This document shows positions 27,291 to 36,608 of a stretch of 45,240 nucleotides of DNA, piece after piece. The notes under the pieces were generated by a model that worked only from the letters and a program-made list of their open reading frames with translations, was not told the DNA's origin and made no database searches. A program made the position numbers and the translations under genes. The first letter of the stretch is position 1. Each line of letters begins with the position of its first letter. Location of the stretch: positions 1-45,240 of the forward strand of contig CASEQE010000060.1 of assembly GCA_949289995.1 (NCBI GenBank), in the 5' to 3' direction. The stretch is from an uncultured Peptococcaceae bacterium (GTDB lineage Bacteria > Bacillota > Dehalobacteriia > UBA4068).

Positions 27291-28616
27291 ATGTTGACCG
27301 CCGCCGATGTTCTATATGCGGTAAAAGATTCCGACGTGAAGTTTATTCGCTTGCAATTTACCGATATATTTGGGGTAATGAAAAACGTTTCGATTACCGT
27401 AAATCAATTAGAAAAAGCATTAAATAACGAATTGATGTTCGACGGTTCCTCCATAGACGGCTTTACCCGTATCGAAGAAAGCGATATGTATCTATATCCT
27501 GATTTAAATACTTTTTCCGTTTTACCTTGGTCATCTGTGGATAACGCAACCGCCCGCTTAGTTTGCGACGTATACAATCCCGACGGTACGCCTTTTCATG
27601 GCGATCCCCGTTATATATTACGCCGCGTTTTAAAAAAAGCAGCGGATATGGGCTATACGGTAAATATGGGACCGGAGGCGGAGTTCTTTCTTTTCCATAC
27701 GGATGCCGATGGAAAGCCTACGTTAAAAACCCACGACGAAGCAGCCTATTTTGATTTGGCTCCCGTGGATTTAGGGGAGGCTGCCCGCAAAGAAATGGTT
27801 TTGGCTTTAGAACGGATTGGTTTTGAAATCGAAGCCTCCCACCATGAATGTGCGCCTGGCCAGCATGAAATTGATTTTAAATATGCCGATGCTTTGCATA
27901 CCGCCGATAATGTGCAAACGTTCAAATATGTGGTACGGCAAGTTGCGCAACGTCATGGTTTACATGCTACGTTTATGCCTAAACCAATTTTTGGCCGCCC
28001 AGGTAGCGGTATGCATGTGAATCAATCTTTGTTTAAGGATGGGAAAAATGTCTTTTTTGATCCGCAAGGCAATAGAGAATTATCACAGGAAGCATATTAT
28101 TATTTAGGCGGATTATTAAAACATGCGCCCGCTTTTACCGCCATCACCAATCCTACTGTTAATTCCTTTAAGAGATTGGTTTCCGGCTACGAAGCGCCGG
28201 TTTATATCGCCTGGGCGGGTAAAAATCGTTCTCCTTTGGTAAGGATACCTGGAACAAGAGGGCAGGCCACACGGATTGAATTGCGTTCGCCGGATCCTTC
28301 TTGCAATCCGTATTTGGCCTTCGCGGCGATGATAGCTGCCGGACTAGATGGTATCGAAAAGCAAATTACTCCTCCTGATGCGGTGGAATGCAATATTTTT
28401 GCGCTAAGCGAAGAAGAACGAAAGAAAATGGCGTTGGAATTATTGCCCACCAATTTAAAAGAGGCTGTAGATCAATTGAGTAGAAGCGAACTATTGCATA
28501 ATACTTTAGGAAAACACGTATTCACACGTTTTATCAATGCCAAATATGCGGAATGGGAAGAATATCGCGTGCAGGTTAGCGATTGGGAATTGACCCGCTA
28601 TCTGAATAAGTTTTAA
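27291..28616 (+). CDS. glnA: Glutamine synthetase, type I
   Basis: 441 residues, the length of the GSI-alpha subgroup of Bacillota, which lacks the adenylylation loop. It makes glutamine from glutamate, ammonia and ATP. The N-terminal beta-grasp part reads RLQFTDIFGVMKN and contains the loop FDGSSIDGFTRIEESDMYL. Catalytic-domain blocks are MGPEAEFFLF, HHECAPGQHEIDF, NPTVNSFKRLVSGYEAP and NRSPLVRIP. AAGGGGAG precedes the ATG. No glnR is adjacent. Confidence 0.97.
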   Translation: MLTAADVLYAVKDSDVKFIRLQFTDIFGVMKNVSITVNQLEKALNNELMFDGSSIDGFTRIEESDMYLYPDLNTFSVLPWSSVDNATARLVCDVYNPDGTPFHGDPRYILRRVLKKAADMGYTVNMGPEAEFFLFHTDADGKPTLKTHDEAAYFDLAPVDLGEAARKEMVLALERIGFEIEASHHECAPGQHEIDFKYADALHTADNVQTFKYVVRQVAQRHGLHATFMPKPIFGRPGSGMHVNQSLFKDGKNVFFDPQGNRELSQEAYYYLGGLLKHAPAFTAITNPTVNSFKRLVSGYEAPVYIAWAGKNRSPLVRIPGTRGQATRIELRSPDPSCNPYLAFAAMIAAGLDGIEKQITPPDAVECNIFALSEEERKKMALELLPTNLKEAVDQLSRSELLHNTLGKHVFTRFINAKYAEWEEYRVQVSDWELTRYLNKF

Positions 28617-28671
28617 TTTGATAAACAATCGACGGAAAGAGCAATTTGAGCAAAATTAGGAGGTCGATGAT

Positions 28672-29502
28672 ATGCGTTTCGCCAAAATGCATGGTTTGGG
28701 CAACGATTTTATTATGATCAATGGTTTCAAAGAACAATTGCCAGACGATTTAGGGGCTTTAGCTAAAAAGATGTGTCAGCGGCAACTTGGCGTTGGCGCC
28801 GATGGTTTGATCGTATTAAGCGCAGGCGATCAGGGAACGGCAGCCAAATTCCGCTATTATAACGATGATGGTTCGCCGGCAGAAATGTGTGGTAACGGCG
28901 TGCGCTGCGCTGCCCTGTTTGCCAAACGGGAAGGTATCGTTCACGAGAATAATTTTGCCTTTGAGACTTTTGGCCGTATTGTCAAACCGGTTATCCTAGA
29001 TGAGAAAAAAGGAATTGTCAAAGTAGATATGGGCGAACCGGGCTTGGCGGCGGGAGATATTCCGGCCCGTTTTTCCGGCGCACGCGTAGTAGGCGCTCCT
29101 TTATTAGTATACGCGCGTATGTTCTATGTGACTTTGGTTTCCATGGGTAATCCCCATTGCATCATTTTTGTCGATGATTTGGAGGATTTGCCAGTCGAAA
29201 AAATCGGCCCGCAAATCGAAACCAACGATCATTTCCCGACTAAAATAAATGTAGAGTTTGTGAAATTATTAGCCGACGATAAAATTACCATGCGGGTATG
29301 GGAAAGAGGCTGCGGCGAAACTTTGGCTTGCGGCACCGGCGCTTGCGCCGCTACTGTGGCTTGCGTATTAAACGGCTATACTAAACATCAGGTGGAAGTC
29401 GTTTTGACCCATGGCTCCTTGCTGGTAGATTGGGCTGAAAACAACCATGTGTTTTTAACTGGACCTGCCGTGCTGGTGGCGGAAGGCGAGTTTTTGCTAT
29501 AA
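28672..29502 (+). CDS. dapF: Diaminopimelate epimerase
   Basis: 276 residues. It converts LL- to meso-diaminopimelate for lysine and peptidoglycan. The two catalytic cysteines are visible: C73 in AEMCGNGVRC and C220 in CGETLACGTGAC. The N-terminus MHGLGNDFIMIN is the family signature. AGGAGG lies nine bases before the ATG. The following dapL makes its substrate, so the two genes encode consecutive steps. Confidence 0.97.
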   Translation: MRFAKMHGLGNDFIMINGFKEQLPDDLGALAKKMCQRQLGVGADGLIVLSAGDQGTAAKFRYYNDDGSPAEMCGNGVRCAALFAKREGIVHENNFAFETFGRIVKPVILDEKKGIVKVDMGEPGLAAGDIPARFSGARVVGAPLLVYARMFYVTLVSMGNPHCIIFVDDLEDLPVEKIGPQIETNDHFPTKINVEFVKLLADDKITMRVWERGCGETLACGTGACAATVACVLNGYTKHQVEVVLTHGSLLVDWAENNHVFLTGPAVLVAEGEFLL

Positions 29503-29589
29503 AATTTAGAAATCGGATTCGTTCACGTATTCATGTAAGAACGGCTTCTAAACAAAAATTATCTAAATATTTTTCAAAGGAGAATACAT

Positions 29590-30765
29590 ATGATTCCTGA
29601 ATCGAAAAGAGTACGGCAAATTCCCCCATATCTTTTTGCGGATATTGAAAAACAAATTGAACGGGCAAAGGCAGCTGGAGCGGATATTATTAGCCTGGGT
29701 ATTGGCGATCCTGATTTACCCACTCCCGACGTGATTATCGAAGAATTAAAAGCGACCGTTGGAGATGTGGAAAACCATCGCTATCCTTCTTCTCAAGGAT
29801 TGTTGGCTTACCGTCAGGCGGTAGCGGCGTATTATTGTCGTCGTTTTGGCGTGGAAGTGTCGGCTGAACAGGAAGTATGTTCTTTAATCGGTTCCAAAGA
29901 AGGCATTGCCAATATTAATTTTTGTTTTGTCGATCCGGGCGACATCAACTTAGTTCCCGATCCCGGCTATCCGGTATATTCCACCGCCACGATGTTGGCG
30001 GGAGGGGAATGTTATTTTATGCCTCTTAAAGAGGAAAACGGCTTTTTGCCGGATTTGCAAGCAATCCCCAGAGCGGTGGCGGATAAAGCGAAAATTATGT
30101 GGTTAAATTATCCCAATAATCCTACCGGCGCTGTGGCCGATTTGGCCTTTTTTGAAGAAGCGGTGGCCTTTGCTAAAAAACATGATATTTTGCTTTGTCA
30201 TGATAGCGCTTATGTGGAAATGACGTATGACGGATATGTGGCGCCCAGCATTTTACAAATTCCCGGCGCAAAAGATTGCGCGGTAGAATTTGGTTCTTGT
30301 TCTAAGCCTTTTAACATGACAGGGTGGCGAATTGGTTACGTCGTGGGTAACCCTCAAGCGGTAGGTACGTTGGCTAGATATAAATCCAATGTAGATAGCG
30401 GCGCTTTTCAAGCTGTGCAGTATGCAGCCATCGCCGGTTTTCGTCAGGCGGAAGAAATCGTTGCCAAATCCGCGGCAATTTATGCGGCGCGGAGAGATAT
30501 TTTGGTAGGCGGTTTAAATGAGATTGGTTGGAATCTTCAGGCGCCTAAAGCTACCTTCTATGTATGGGCGCCGGTACCCAAAGGCTTTGATGCCAAATCT
30601 TTTGCCGCGCATGTGTTTGATAAAACGCAAATCGTTGTGACTCCTGGTACTGGTTACGGCGACATGGGCGAAGGTTATTTCCGGGCGACGTTAACTTTGG
30701 AAGAAAGTTTAATGCGCCAGGCAATTCAACGTTTAAAAGATCATTTGGGACAGGTTTGTTTTTAA
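29590..30765 (+). CDS. dapL: LL-diaminopimelate aminotransferase
   Basis: 391 residues, a fold type I PLP enzyme. DapL makes LL-diaminopimelate from tetrahydrodipicolinate in one step, bypassing succinylated or acetylated intermediates. Motifs are [14 protein letters not shown], the YPNNPTGAV loop and K239 in [16 protein letters not shown]; the [10 protein letters not shown] block is typical of DapL. Its place right after dapF strongly supports this over other aminotransferases. AAAGGAG precedes the ATG. Confidence 0.92.
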   Translation: MIPESKRVRQIPPYLFADIEKQIERAKAAGADIISLGIGDPDLPTPDVIIEELKATVGDVENHRYPSSQGLLAYRQAVAAYYCRRFGVEVSAEQEVCSLIGSKEGIANINFCFVDPGDINLVPDPGYPVYSTATMLAGGECYFMPLKEENGFLPDLQAIPRAVADKAKIMWLNYPNNPTGAVADLAFFEEAVAFAKKHDILLCHDSAYVEMTYDGYVAPSILQIPGAKDCAVEFGSCSKPFNMTGWRIGYVVGNPQAVGTLARYKSNVDSGAFQAVQYAAIAGFRQAEEIVAKSAAIYAARRDILVGGLNEIGWNLQAPKATFYVWAPVPKGFDAKSFAAHVFDKTQIVVTPGTGYGDMGEGYFRATLTLEESLMRQAIQRLKDHLGQVCF

Positions 30766-30808
30766 GAAGTATCGACCTTTAGACAAGTAGCAAAAGGAGG
30801 GGGCAAAA

Positions 30809-31639
30809 ATGAATTTATGGAACAAAATGTTTGTGCATAAATCGCCCCCGCCGCTTGCCAACTCACATCCAGCGGACAAGCCCAAGATTGGCATTGCTTT
30901 CGGCGGCGGCGGTTTAAAAGGATCGGCCCATGTAGGCGTTTTAAAAGTTTTTGCCGAATACGGCATATACGCTGATTTTGTAGCTGGAACGTCAATCGGC
31001 GCCGCCATAGCCGCTTTATATGCCTCGGGCTATGATTGGAAAATGATGCAAAATCTGTTTGCCACCGTGGATTTGGATTCCATTATTAAAGTGCGTCCTA
31101 GCCGCAAAGGATTCATTCCGGCGGATTCTTATGTGCAATTGATGCGCAATTGTACTAGAGGCAAACGAATAGAAGACATGGACGTGCCGTTACGTATTGT
31201 CGCCGTTGATTTGATCAGCTGGCAAAAAATTGTTTTTGATCATGGAGATACCGCTATGGCCGTGCGGGCGTCTTCATCGGTGCCAGGCGTATTTACGCCG
31301 GTAAAAATAGACGATATGCTATTGGTAGACGGCTATTTGTTGGACAACTGTCCGGGGGATGTAGTGCGGCAAATGGGAGCGGACATAGTCATTGGTATTA
31401 GTTTATTTGCGCCAAGCCATGACGAACCCAAAAATATTTTGGATATTGTCAATCGTTCGTTGGATATCGCCACTAGCATGAATCAAAAAATAGATGCCGA
31501 CGTGGTGATGCGGCCGATTGATCGCCATTTAAACTTTTTAGATAAAAACGCAATTGAAGTTTGCTTCCAAATGGGGGAAGAAACGGCGCGGCGCCATATT
31601 GATGAGATTCTTGAGAAAATAAATGCGTTTTCTAAATGA
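30809..31639 (+). CDS. Patatin-like phospholipase family protein
   Basis: 276 residues. The Ser-Asp dyad is clear: oxyanion loop FGGGGLKGSAHVGVL, S62 in GTSIG and D174 in VDGYLLDN. Members are lipid acyl hydrolases of the RssA/YlbK group, cytoplasmic here since no signal peptide is seen. AGGAGGGGG precedes the ATG. It is followed nine bases later by nadE, so it is probably in the same transcript, without an obvious functional link. Confidence 0.92.
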   Translation: MNLWNKMFVHKSPPPLANSHPADKPKIGIAFGGGGLKGSAHVGVLKVFAEYGIYADFVAGTSIGAAIAALYASGYDWKMMQNLFATVDLDSIIKVRPSRKGFIPADSYVQLMRNCTRGKRIEDMDVPLRIVAVDLISWQKIVFDHGDTAMAVRASSSVPGVFTPVKIDDMLLVDGYLLDNCPGDVVRQMGADIVIGISLFAPSHDEPKNILDIVNRSLDIATSMNQKIDADVVMRPIDRHLNFLDKNAIEVCFQMGEETARRHIDEILEKINAFSK

Positions 31640-31648
31640 GGTGCATGC

Positions 31649-33382
31649 ATGAGTATTGTCATCGGTCAAATGGAAGTGATAGCCGGCGATCCGCAGCAGA
31701 ACAAAAACACGATGTTAAAAATGATTGCGCAAGCCAAAGAGATGCAAGCGGATCTGATTGTGTTTCCCGAAGCCTGCTTGTCAGGTTTATTTCTGGGAGA
31801 AAATCTTCGCCGTCAAGGTTTTTTTCATGATTGTCAGGCGTTTTGCCGGGAAATCGCCCAAGCTGCTCAAGGAATTGTCGCTATTTTTGGCGCGGTAGAA
31901 GAGCAAGAGGGAAAATGGCGTAACGCCGTATATATGGCTATGGATGGAGAAATCGGCAGGTTGGAAGCGCCCATGGGAGATAGTTTTGCCCCGGGCTTTT
32001 ATCGAGATTTTCTGCCTAGCCAGGAAGGCAAATTATACAATCTGCAAATCGATGGCAAGGTATATCGCACTGGTTTTTTAATCGGCGATTGGCGTGCTAA
32101 GGAGTTGCCATATACGGCCAACGACGTAGATTTGTTGATCAATATGGCGCTAAAACCTTTGCTTTTAGACGATGAGTCTTTGCAGCCGGTTTTGGAGGGA
32201 AGGCCTTTTGTGCGGGTAAACGCCGTCGGTTTGGCGCCGCAAGGTAAGCATAATTATTTATATAGCGGCGGCAGCTATTTTATGGATGCCCAAGGATTTA
32301 TTACCCATTCGGCGCCATTTCTGCAAAGCGATATGCTAGATTGCCGCCGGAACCAACCTAGACTTCATGTCAAACCGGAAAAAGAGGAAATGCTTGTAGA
32401 AGCTCTCACCTGGGGCGCTCGTTTATTCTGCCGCCATATTGGCGTCGGTCATGCGGCGATCGGGATTTCCGGCGGTATTGATTCTGCTTTAGCAGCTTGT
32501 ATATATAGCCGGGCTTTGGGTTCCGAAAACGTGATATTGGTCAGTATGCCCAGCCAATATAATAGCGAGCTGACGCAGGAATATGCCCATAGAATGTCCA
32601 TGGGGCTGAAAACGGATTATGTGTGCCTGCCTATACAGGAACAAGTAGATTATATTAGCGATTTATTTAAACAAAAACAAGGTATGTCCGCTTCTGGCGG
32701 GATGTTTTCTTTTCATTTGGATCCGCTGGCAATGGAAAACGTTCAAGCGCGGGAACGCACCAGATTATTAACGGCCGTTGCCGCTGCACGGAAAGCAATT
32801 TTTAGTAATAATGCCAATAAAGCCGAACTATCGGTGGGATATTGTACGTTTTATGGCGATTTAGCCGGTGCTTTTGCCGCTGCAGCTGATTTATGGAAAT
32901 TTCAAGTGTATCAGGCTGCCCGATATATGCAAAAGCTATATCCTCAGGCGCCTTTGGCGGAAATATCGGCATTGCGTCCTTCCGCCGAATTATCGGTTAC
33001 GCAGGATGTTACGCGGGGACTTGGTGATCCTTTGCGTTATGAATATCACGACTATTTGTTGCGCGGCTGGGTAGAAAAGCAGTTAGATCCCGGCGATGTG
33101 CTGGCTGCATATCAACAAGGACGTTTAGCGGAACTTTTGGGTTGCGATCCTGCCGTATTGAATCAGATATTTCCTACAAATGAAGCGTTTGTTGCGGATA
33201 CGGAGTATTGGTGGCGGGCGTATAATACCATTGGCGTGGCTAAACGCTTCCAGGCGCCGCCGATGCTTGCTTTGACGAAGCGGCCTTTAGGCGCCGCCGC
33301 ACCGGAAACGCAAGGCGCCGGTTATTTAAGCCGGCAGTTTCACATCATAAAAGAACAATTAATTGGCGGTAAGCAAATATGA
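31649..33382 (+). CDS. nadE: NAD synthetase, two-domain type with a degenerate glutaminase domain
   Basis: 577 residues. The C-terminal synthetase domain is intact: pyrophosphatase loop GISGGIDSALA, NVQARERTRLL, and SVGYCTFYGDLAGAFA; it amidates nicotinate adenine dinucleotide with ATP. The N-terminal half has the nitrilase fold of glutamine-dependent enzymes and keeps the Glu (FPEACLSG). But the usual catalytic Cys segment (xICEDxW) reads GFLIGDWRA, and the Lys expected in the preceding loop is absent from GRLEAPMGDSFAPGF. It probably uses free ammonia. ATG follows TGAGG; the last four bases overlap ispE. Confidence 0.88.
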   Translation: MSIVIGQMEVIAGDPQQNKNTMLKMIAQAKEMQADLIVFPEACLSGLFLGENLRRQGFFHDCQAFCREIAQAAQGIVAIFGAVEEQEGKWRNAVYMAMDGEIGRLEAPMGDSFAPGFYRDFLPSQEGKLYNLQIDGKVYRTGFLIGDWRAKELPYTANDVDLLINMALKPLLLDDESLQPVLEGRPFVRVNAVGLAPQGKHNYLYSGGSYFMDAQGFITHSAPFLQSDMLDCRRNQPRLHVKPEKEEMLVEALTWGARLFCRHIGVGHAAIGISGGIDSALAACIYSRALGSENVILVSMPSQYNSELTQEYAHRMSMGLKTDYVCLPIQEQVDYISDLFKQKQGMSASGGMFSFHLDPLAMENVQARERTRLLTAVAAARKAIFSNNANKAELSVGYCTFYGDLAGAFAAAADLWKFQVYQAARYMQKLYPQAPLAEISALRPSAELSVTQDVTRGLGDPLRYEYHDYLLRGWVEKQLDPGDVLAAYQQGRLAELLGCDPAVLNQIFPTNEAFVADTEYWWRAYNTIGVAKRFQAPPMLALTKRPLGAAAPETQGAGYLSRQFHIIKEQLIGGKQI

Positions 33383-34233
33383 CATGGCTACAAGTACCGG
33401 CTCCAGCTAAAATCAATTGGGCGCTAGCTATAGACGGCTGCCGCGAGGACGGTTATCATCTATTGCGTACCATTATGCAAAAAATTGATTTGGCGGATGA
33501 TGTGTATATCCGTCTGGATGCCGTGGATTTTTGTCAAATGAACGCCGGTATATCGCTGGCTTCGGCAGATAATATTGCGCTGAAAGCCTGGTGGGCGCTA
33601 AAAAAAAAATATGGATTGCCAGGCGGTTTGTCTATTCGTATAGATAAACGTATTCCTGCAGGCGCCGGCTTAGCAGGTGGATCGGCAGACGCGGCAGCAG
33701 TATTGTTAGGGGTGAACCAGCTTTTTGCTTTGGCTCTTACGCCGGAAGAATTGACGGAGACGGCAGTGACTTTAGGGGCCGACGTCCCCTTTTGTCTATC
33801 GCAGCATAGCGCGGCTTTGGCGGAAGGTATAGGGGAAAAGTTAACTCCTATTTCCGTTCGTCAATCTTGGCTTCTGCTTTTGGTAAAGCCGCAGGTAAGT
33901 GTGAACACTAAAGAAGCTTTTGCTTTATACGATACGCTGCCGCCGACGCAACAGCCGGATATTGAGAGATTGGCTTTGGAGTTAAGCAGGGGAAAAGCAG
34001 CGGACATGGTTTGCCATATGGGGAATGCATTGGAACCGGCGGCGTGCTTGTTAGCGCCGGAAATCCTTCATATCAAGCAAACGCTGGAGGCGGCTGGATT
34101 AAACGCTTTTATGAGCGGTAGCGGATCTAGCGTCGTAGGATGGGCTGAAGATTCCCAACGTGTTGAGGCTGCAGCCGCTTCTTTGAGGCAAACCTCTTGG
34201 TGGGTGCAGTTAACCCATACTTTGGCCACATAG
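33379..34233 (+). CDS. ispE: 4-diphosphocytidyl-2-C-methyl-D-erythritol kinase
   Basis: 284 residues of the GHMP kinase family. It phosphorylates CDP-methylerythritol in the MEP isoprenoid pathway. The N-terminus VPAPAKINWALAI, the ATP loop PAGAGLAGGSADAAA and the C-terminal FMSGSGSSVVG are all diagnostic. It overlaps the nadE stop by four bases (ATGA), implying coupled translation; its own ribosome binding site is weak. Confidence 0.96.
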   Translation: MTWLQVPAPAKINWALAIDGCREDGYHLLRTIMQKIDLADDVYIRLDAVDFCQMNAGISLASADNIALKAWWALKKKYGLPGGLSIRIDKRIPAGAGLAGGSADAAAVLLGVNQLFALALTPEELTETAVTLGADVPFCLSQHSAALAEGIGEKLTPISVRQSWLLLLVKPQVSVNTKEAFALYDTLPPTQQPDIERLALELSRGKAADMVCHMGNALEPAACLLAPEILHIKQTLEAAGLNAFMSGSGSSVVGWAEDSQRVEAAAASLRQTSWWVQLTHTLAT

Positions 34234-34246
34234 GTGAAACGGTACA

Positions 34247-36475
34247 ATGAATAAACGGATTGCAAAAAAAAGACAAAAACGATTACAACAACAGTTATGC
34301 GGGCAGGTGAAGCATACGGATCCAAGCGGCAGCCATAAGTCGCCGCCAAATGCGTTAGTTAGCCACGAAGAAGCCGTTTCATCTATTAAACGGCCGCAGG
34401 AAAATATAAGCTCCCAGGAACCGCCGCACCCATCGCAACCGCCTGATATGCCGTTGGCCGCAGCCAATGGCGTTATCAATATGGATGTTACGCCTAGCCT
34501 TGCACAGAAAAAGGATTTTGGCTTTCCTTGGCGATGGCTAATTATTTTTGTGTTGTTGATTTACTGGGAAACGCTATATAAGCTTCTGCTATTTCAGACC
34601 TTTACAGGAAATAGCGCGATTTTTATTATATTGTTCTGCTTGTTGTGCGCCTGTATTTTAACTTTTTTAACAGGTTTATGTCATCCAAAGACCAATTATC
34701 GAGTAACGATTATTTTGTTGGTGCTAATTTGTCTCATGTATTGCACCCAATATATTTATTATGTGATTTTTAAAACGCCGATGTTGGCTTATTCCATTTT
34801 ACAGGCAGGGCAGGTTGCGGAATTTACCGGTACGGCTTTGGAAATTATTTTTGCTCATATCCTGCAATTGCTGTTGTTTATGTTACCCGTGGTTGCCCTT
34901 TGTCTGCTGTTAGCCCACAGACGGTTATGGCGCATAAAAAGAAAACATGCTCTAGGTTGTTTGGCGGCGGGGGCGATGGTTTATGGGGCGTTTTTGATTG
35001 CTCTTGCTTGCAGCGGAACCTATGCCAATAGCGCTTATAATTTATACTATAACGATGATTCCCCCCTATTAAATCAGCGAGAGTTTGGCGTTTTAGCTGC
35101 AATGATGATTGATATCCGTCGCACGGCCTTTGGTTTTTCGCCAAAGGATGCGGAATATGCCTTGTCTCTCCCTGATATGGAAGAGATTTTAGAAGAAGAA
35201 GGGGAAATTGAAGCGCAGGATGAGGAGGATGTCCTGAGTACTGGCGAAAATGAATACGCAGCCAATATCTTGGATATAGATTTTGCCGCTTTGGATGCCG
35301 GGGGAGACGAAGAACTACAGGATATGAATCAATATTTTAGTCAGGTTGCGCCAACGCTACAAAACGAATACACCGGATTGTTTGCCGGTTGTAATTTGAT
35401 TTATATCGTTGCCGAAAGTTTTTCCCAGTATCTGCTTGACCCCGATTTATGTCCTACTTTATATCGATTGGCCACGGAAGGTTGGCAATTTACTAACTTT
35501 TACACGCCGTTATGGAACGTATCCACCTCCGATGGAGAATACGTAGCCTGTACCGGCTTGATTCCGAAAAGCGGTTGCTGGAGTTTTTCTTCTTCCTGGC
35601 AAAACGCTTTACCGTTTTGTTTGGGAAATCAGTTCGCCGCCCAGGGCTATCCCCAGCCACAGGCGTATCATAACCATACCTATACCTATTATGATCGAGA
35701 TAAAAGTCATCCCAATATGGGGTACGATTATCAAGGTCTGGGTAACGGTTTAGAGGTTACGCCGGATTGGCCGGCTAGCGATTTGCAAATGATGCAATTG
35801 ACGGTAGATAATTATATTCATCAAGACCGGTTTCACGTTTACTATTTAACGGTATCCGGCCATTTGCAGTATAATTTTTCCGGAAATGCCCAAGCCCGCA
35901 AACATCAACAGGAAACGGCAGATTTGCCCTATTCTGAGGAAGTTCGCGCTTATCTTGCATGTAATTTAGAGTTAGAGCAGGCTATGAGCTATTTGTTACA
36001 AAGATTAGACGAGGAGGGGCAGTTGGAAAACACGGTGATCGTCTTATCTGCCGATCATTATCCTTATGGTTTGACTAAGGAAAGCATAGACGAATTGGCT
36101 GGGCATACGGTGGAAGAAAACTTTGAATTATACCGTAACGGTTTTATCTTGTGGAAAGCGGGATTGCAACATCAGGAAATCGATAGACCTGCTTCCAGCT
36201 TGGATATATTGCCTACGATATCCAATTTGTTTGCTTTGCCTTACGATTCCCGTTTATTGATGGGAACGGATATATTCAGCGACGCCCCGCCGCTCGTTAT
36301 TTTCAACAATCGTAGTTGGATAACGGATCAGGCTGCTTATAATGCTTTAACGCAGCAAGTAGATGGATCGGTAAGCAAGGCGTATGTGGATGGCATCAAT
36401 CAAATTGTGGCCAACAAAATTTATTATTCCGCCCAGATTTTGGACAAGGATTATTACCGCTATTTGTTTGAATAA
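34247..36475 (+). CDS. LtaS-like membrane sulfatase (lipoteichoic acid synthase family)
   Basis: 742 residues. An N-terminal cytoplasmic segment of about 85 residues, rich in Lys/Gln then Pro, precedes about five membrane helices (to residue ~260). An acidic linker (~305-350) leads to an extracellular sulfatase-type domain with YIVAESFSQY, the nucleophile Thr in NVSTSDGEY, and the metal Asp-His in LSADHYPYG. The family transfers phosphoglycerol or phosphoethanolamine to envelope glycolipids. Which polymer is made cannot be read from sequence. It follows ispE by 13 bases. Confidence 0.88.
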   Translation: MNKRIAKKRQKRLQQQLCGQVKHTDPSGSHKSPPNALVSHEEAVSSIKRPQENISSQEPPHPSQPPDMPLAAANGVINMDVTPSLAQKKDFGFPWRWLIIFVLLIYWETLYKLLLFQTFTGNSAIFIILFCLLCACILTFLTGLCHPKTNYRVTIILLVLICLMYCTQYIYYVIFKTPMLAYSILQAGQVAEFTGTALEIIFAHILQLLLFMLPVVALCLLLAHRRLWRIKRKHALGCLAAGAMVYGAFLIALACSGTYANSAYNLYYNDDSPLLNQREFGVLAAMMIDIRRTAFGFSPKDAEYALSLPDMEEILEEEGEIEAQDEEDVLSTGENEYAANILDIDFAALDAGGDEELQDMNQYFSQVAPTLQNEYTGLFAGCNLIYIVAESFSQYLLDPDLCPTLYRLATEGWQFTNFYTPLWNVSTSDGEYVACTGLIPKSGCWSFSSSWQNALPFCLGNQFAAQGYPQPQAYHNHTYTYYDRDKSHPNMGYDYQGLGNGLEVTPDWPASDLQMMQLTVDNYIHQDRFHVYYLTVSGHLQYNFSGNAQARKHQQETADLPYSEEVRAYLACNLELEQAMSYLLQRLDEEGQLENTVIVLSADHYPYGLTKESIDELAGHTVEENFELYRNGFILWKAGLQHQEIDRPASSLDILPTISNLFALPYDSRLLMGTDIFSDAPPLVIFNNRSWITDQAAYNALTQQVDGSVSKAYVDGINQIVANKIYYSAQILDKDYYRYLFE

Positions 36476-36478
36476 GAA

Positions 36479-36514
36479 AACGGATAACCATCGAATGGAC
36501 GATGGTTATCCGTT
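36479..36514. terminator. Hairpin between the LtaS-like gene and ychF
   Basis: A perfect 15-bp stem (36479-36493 with 36500-36514) with a 6-base loop, four bases after the stop. It lacks a T-run but lies between convergent genes, as a terminator would. Confidence 0.6.
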
Positions 36515-36608
36515 GATATTTGCAGCGATTGTACGTTGTGTAGCGTATAACCGTTGTCTAGTCGTTCATTATGCCGCAAGACATGCAGATTTTGGAATGG
36601 CTGTCTAA

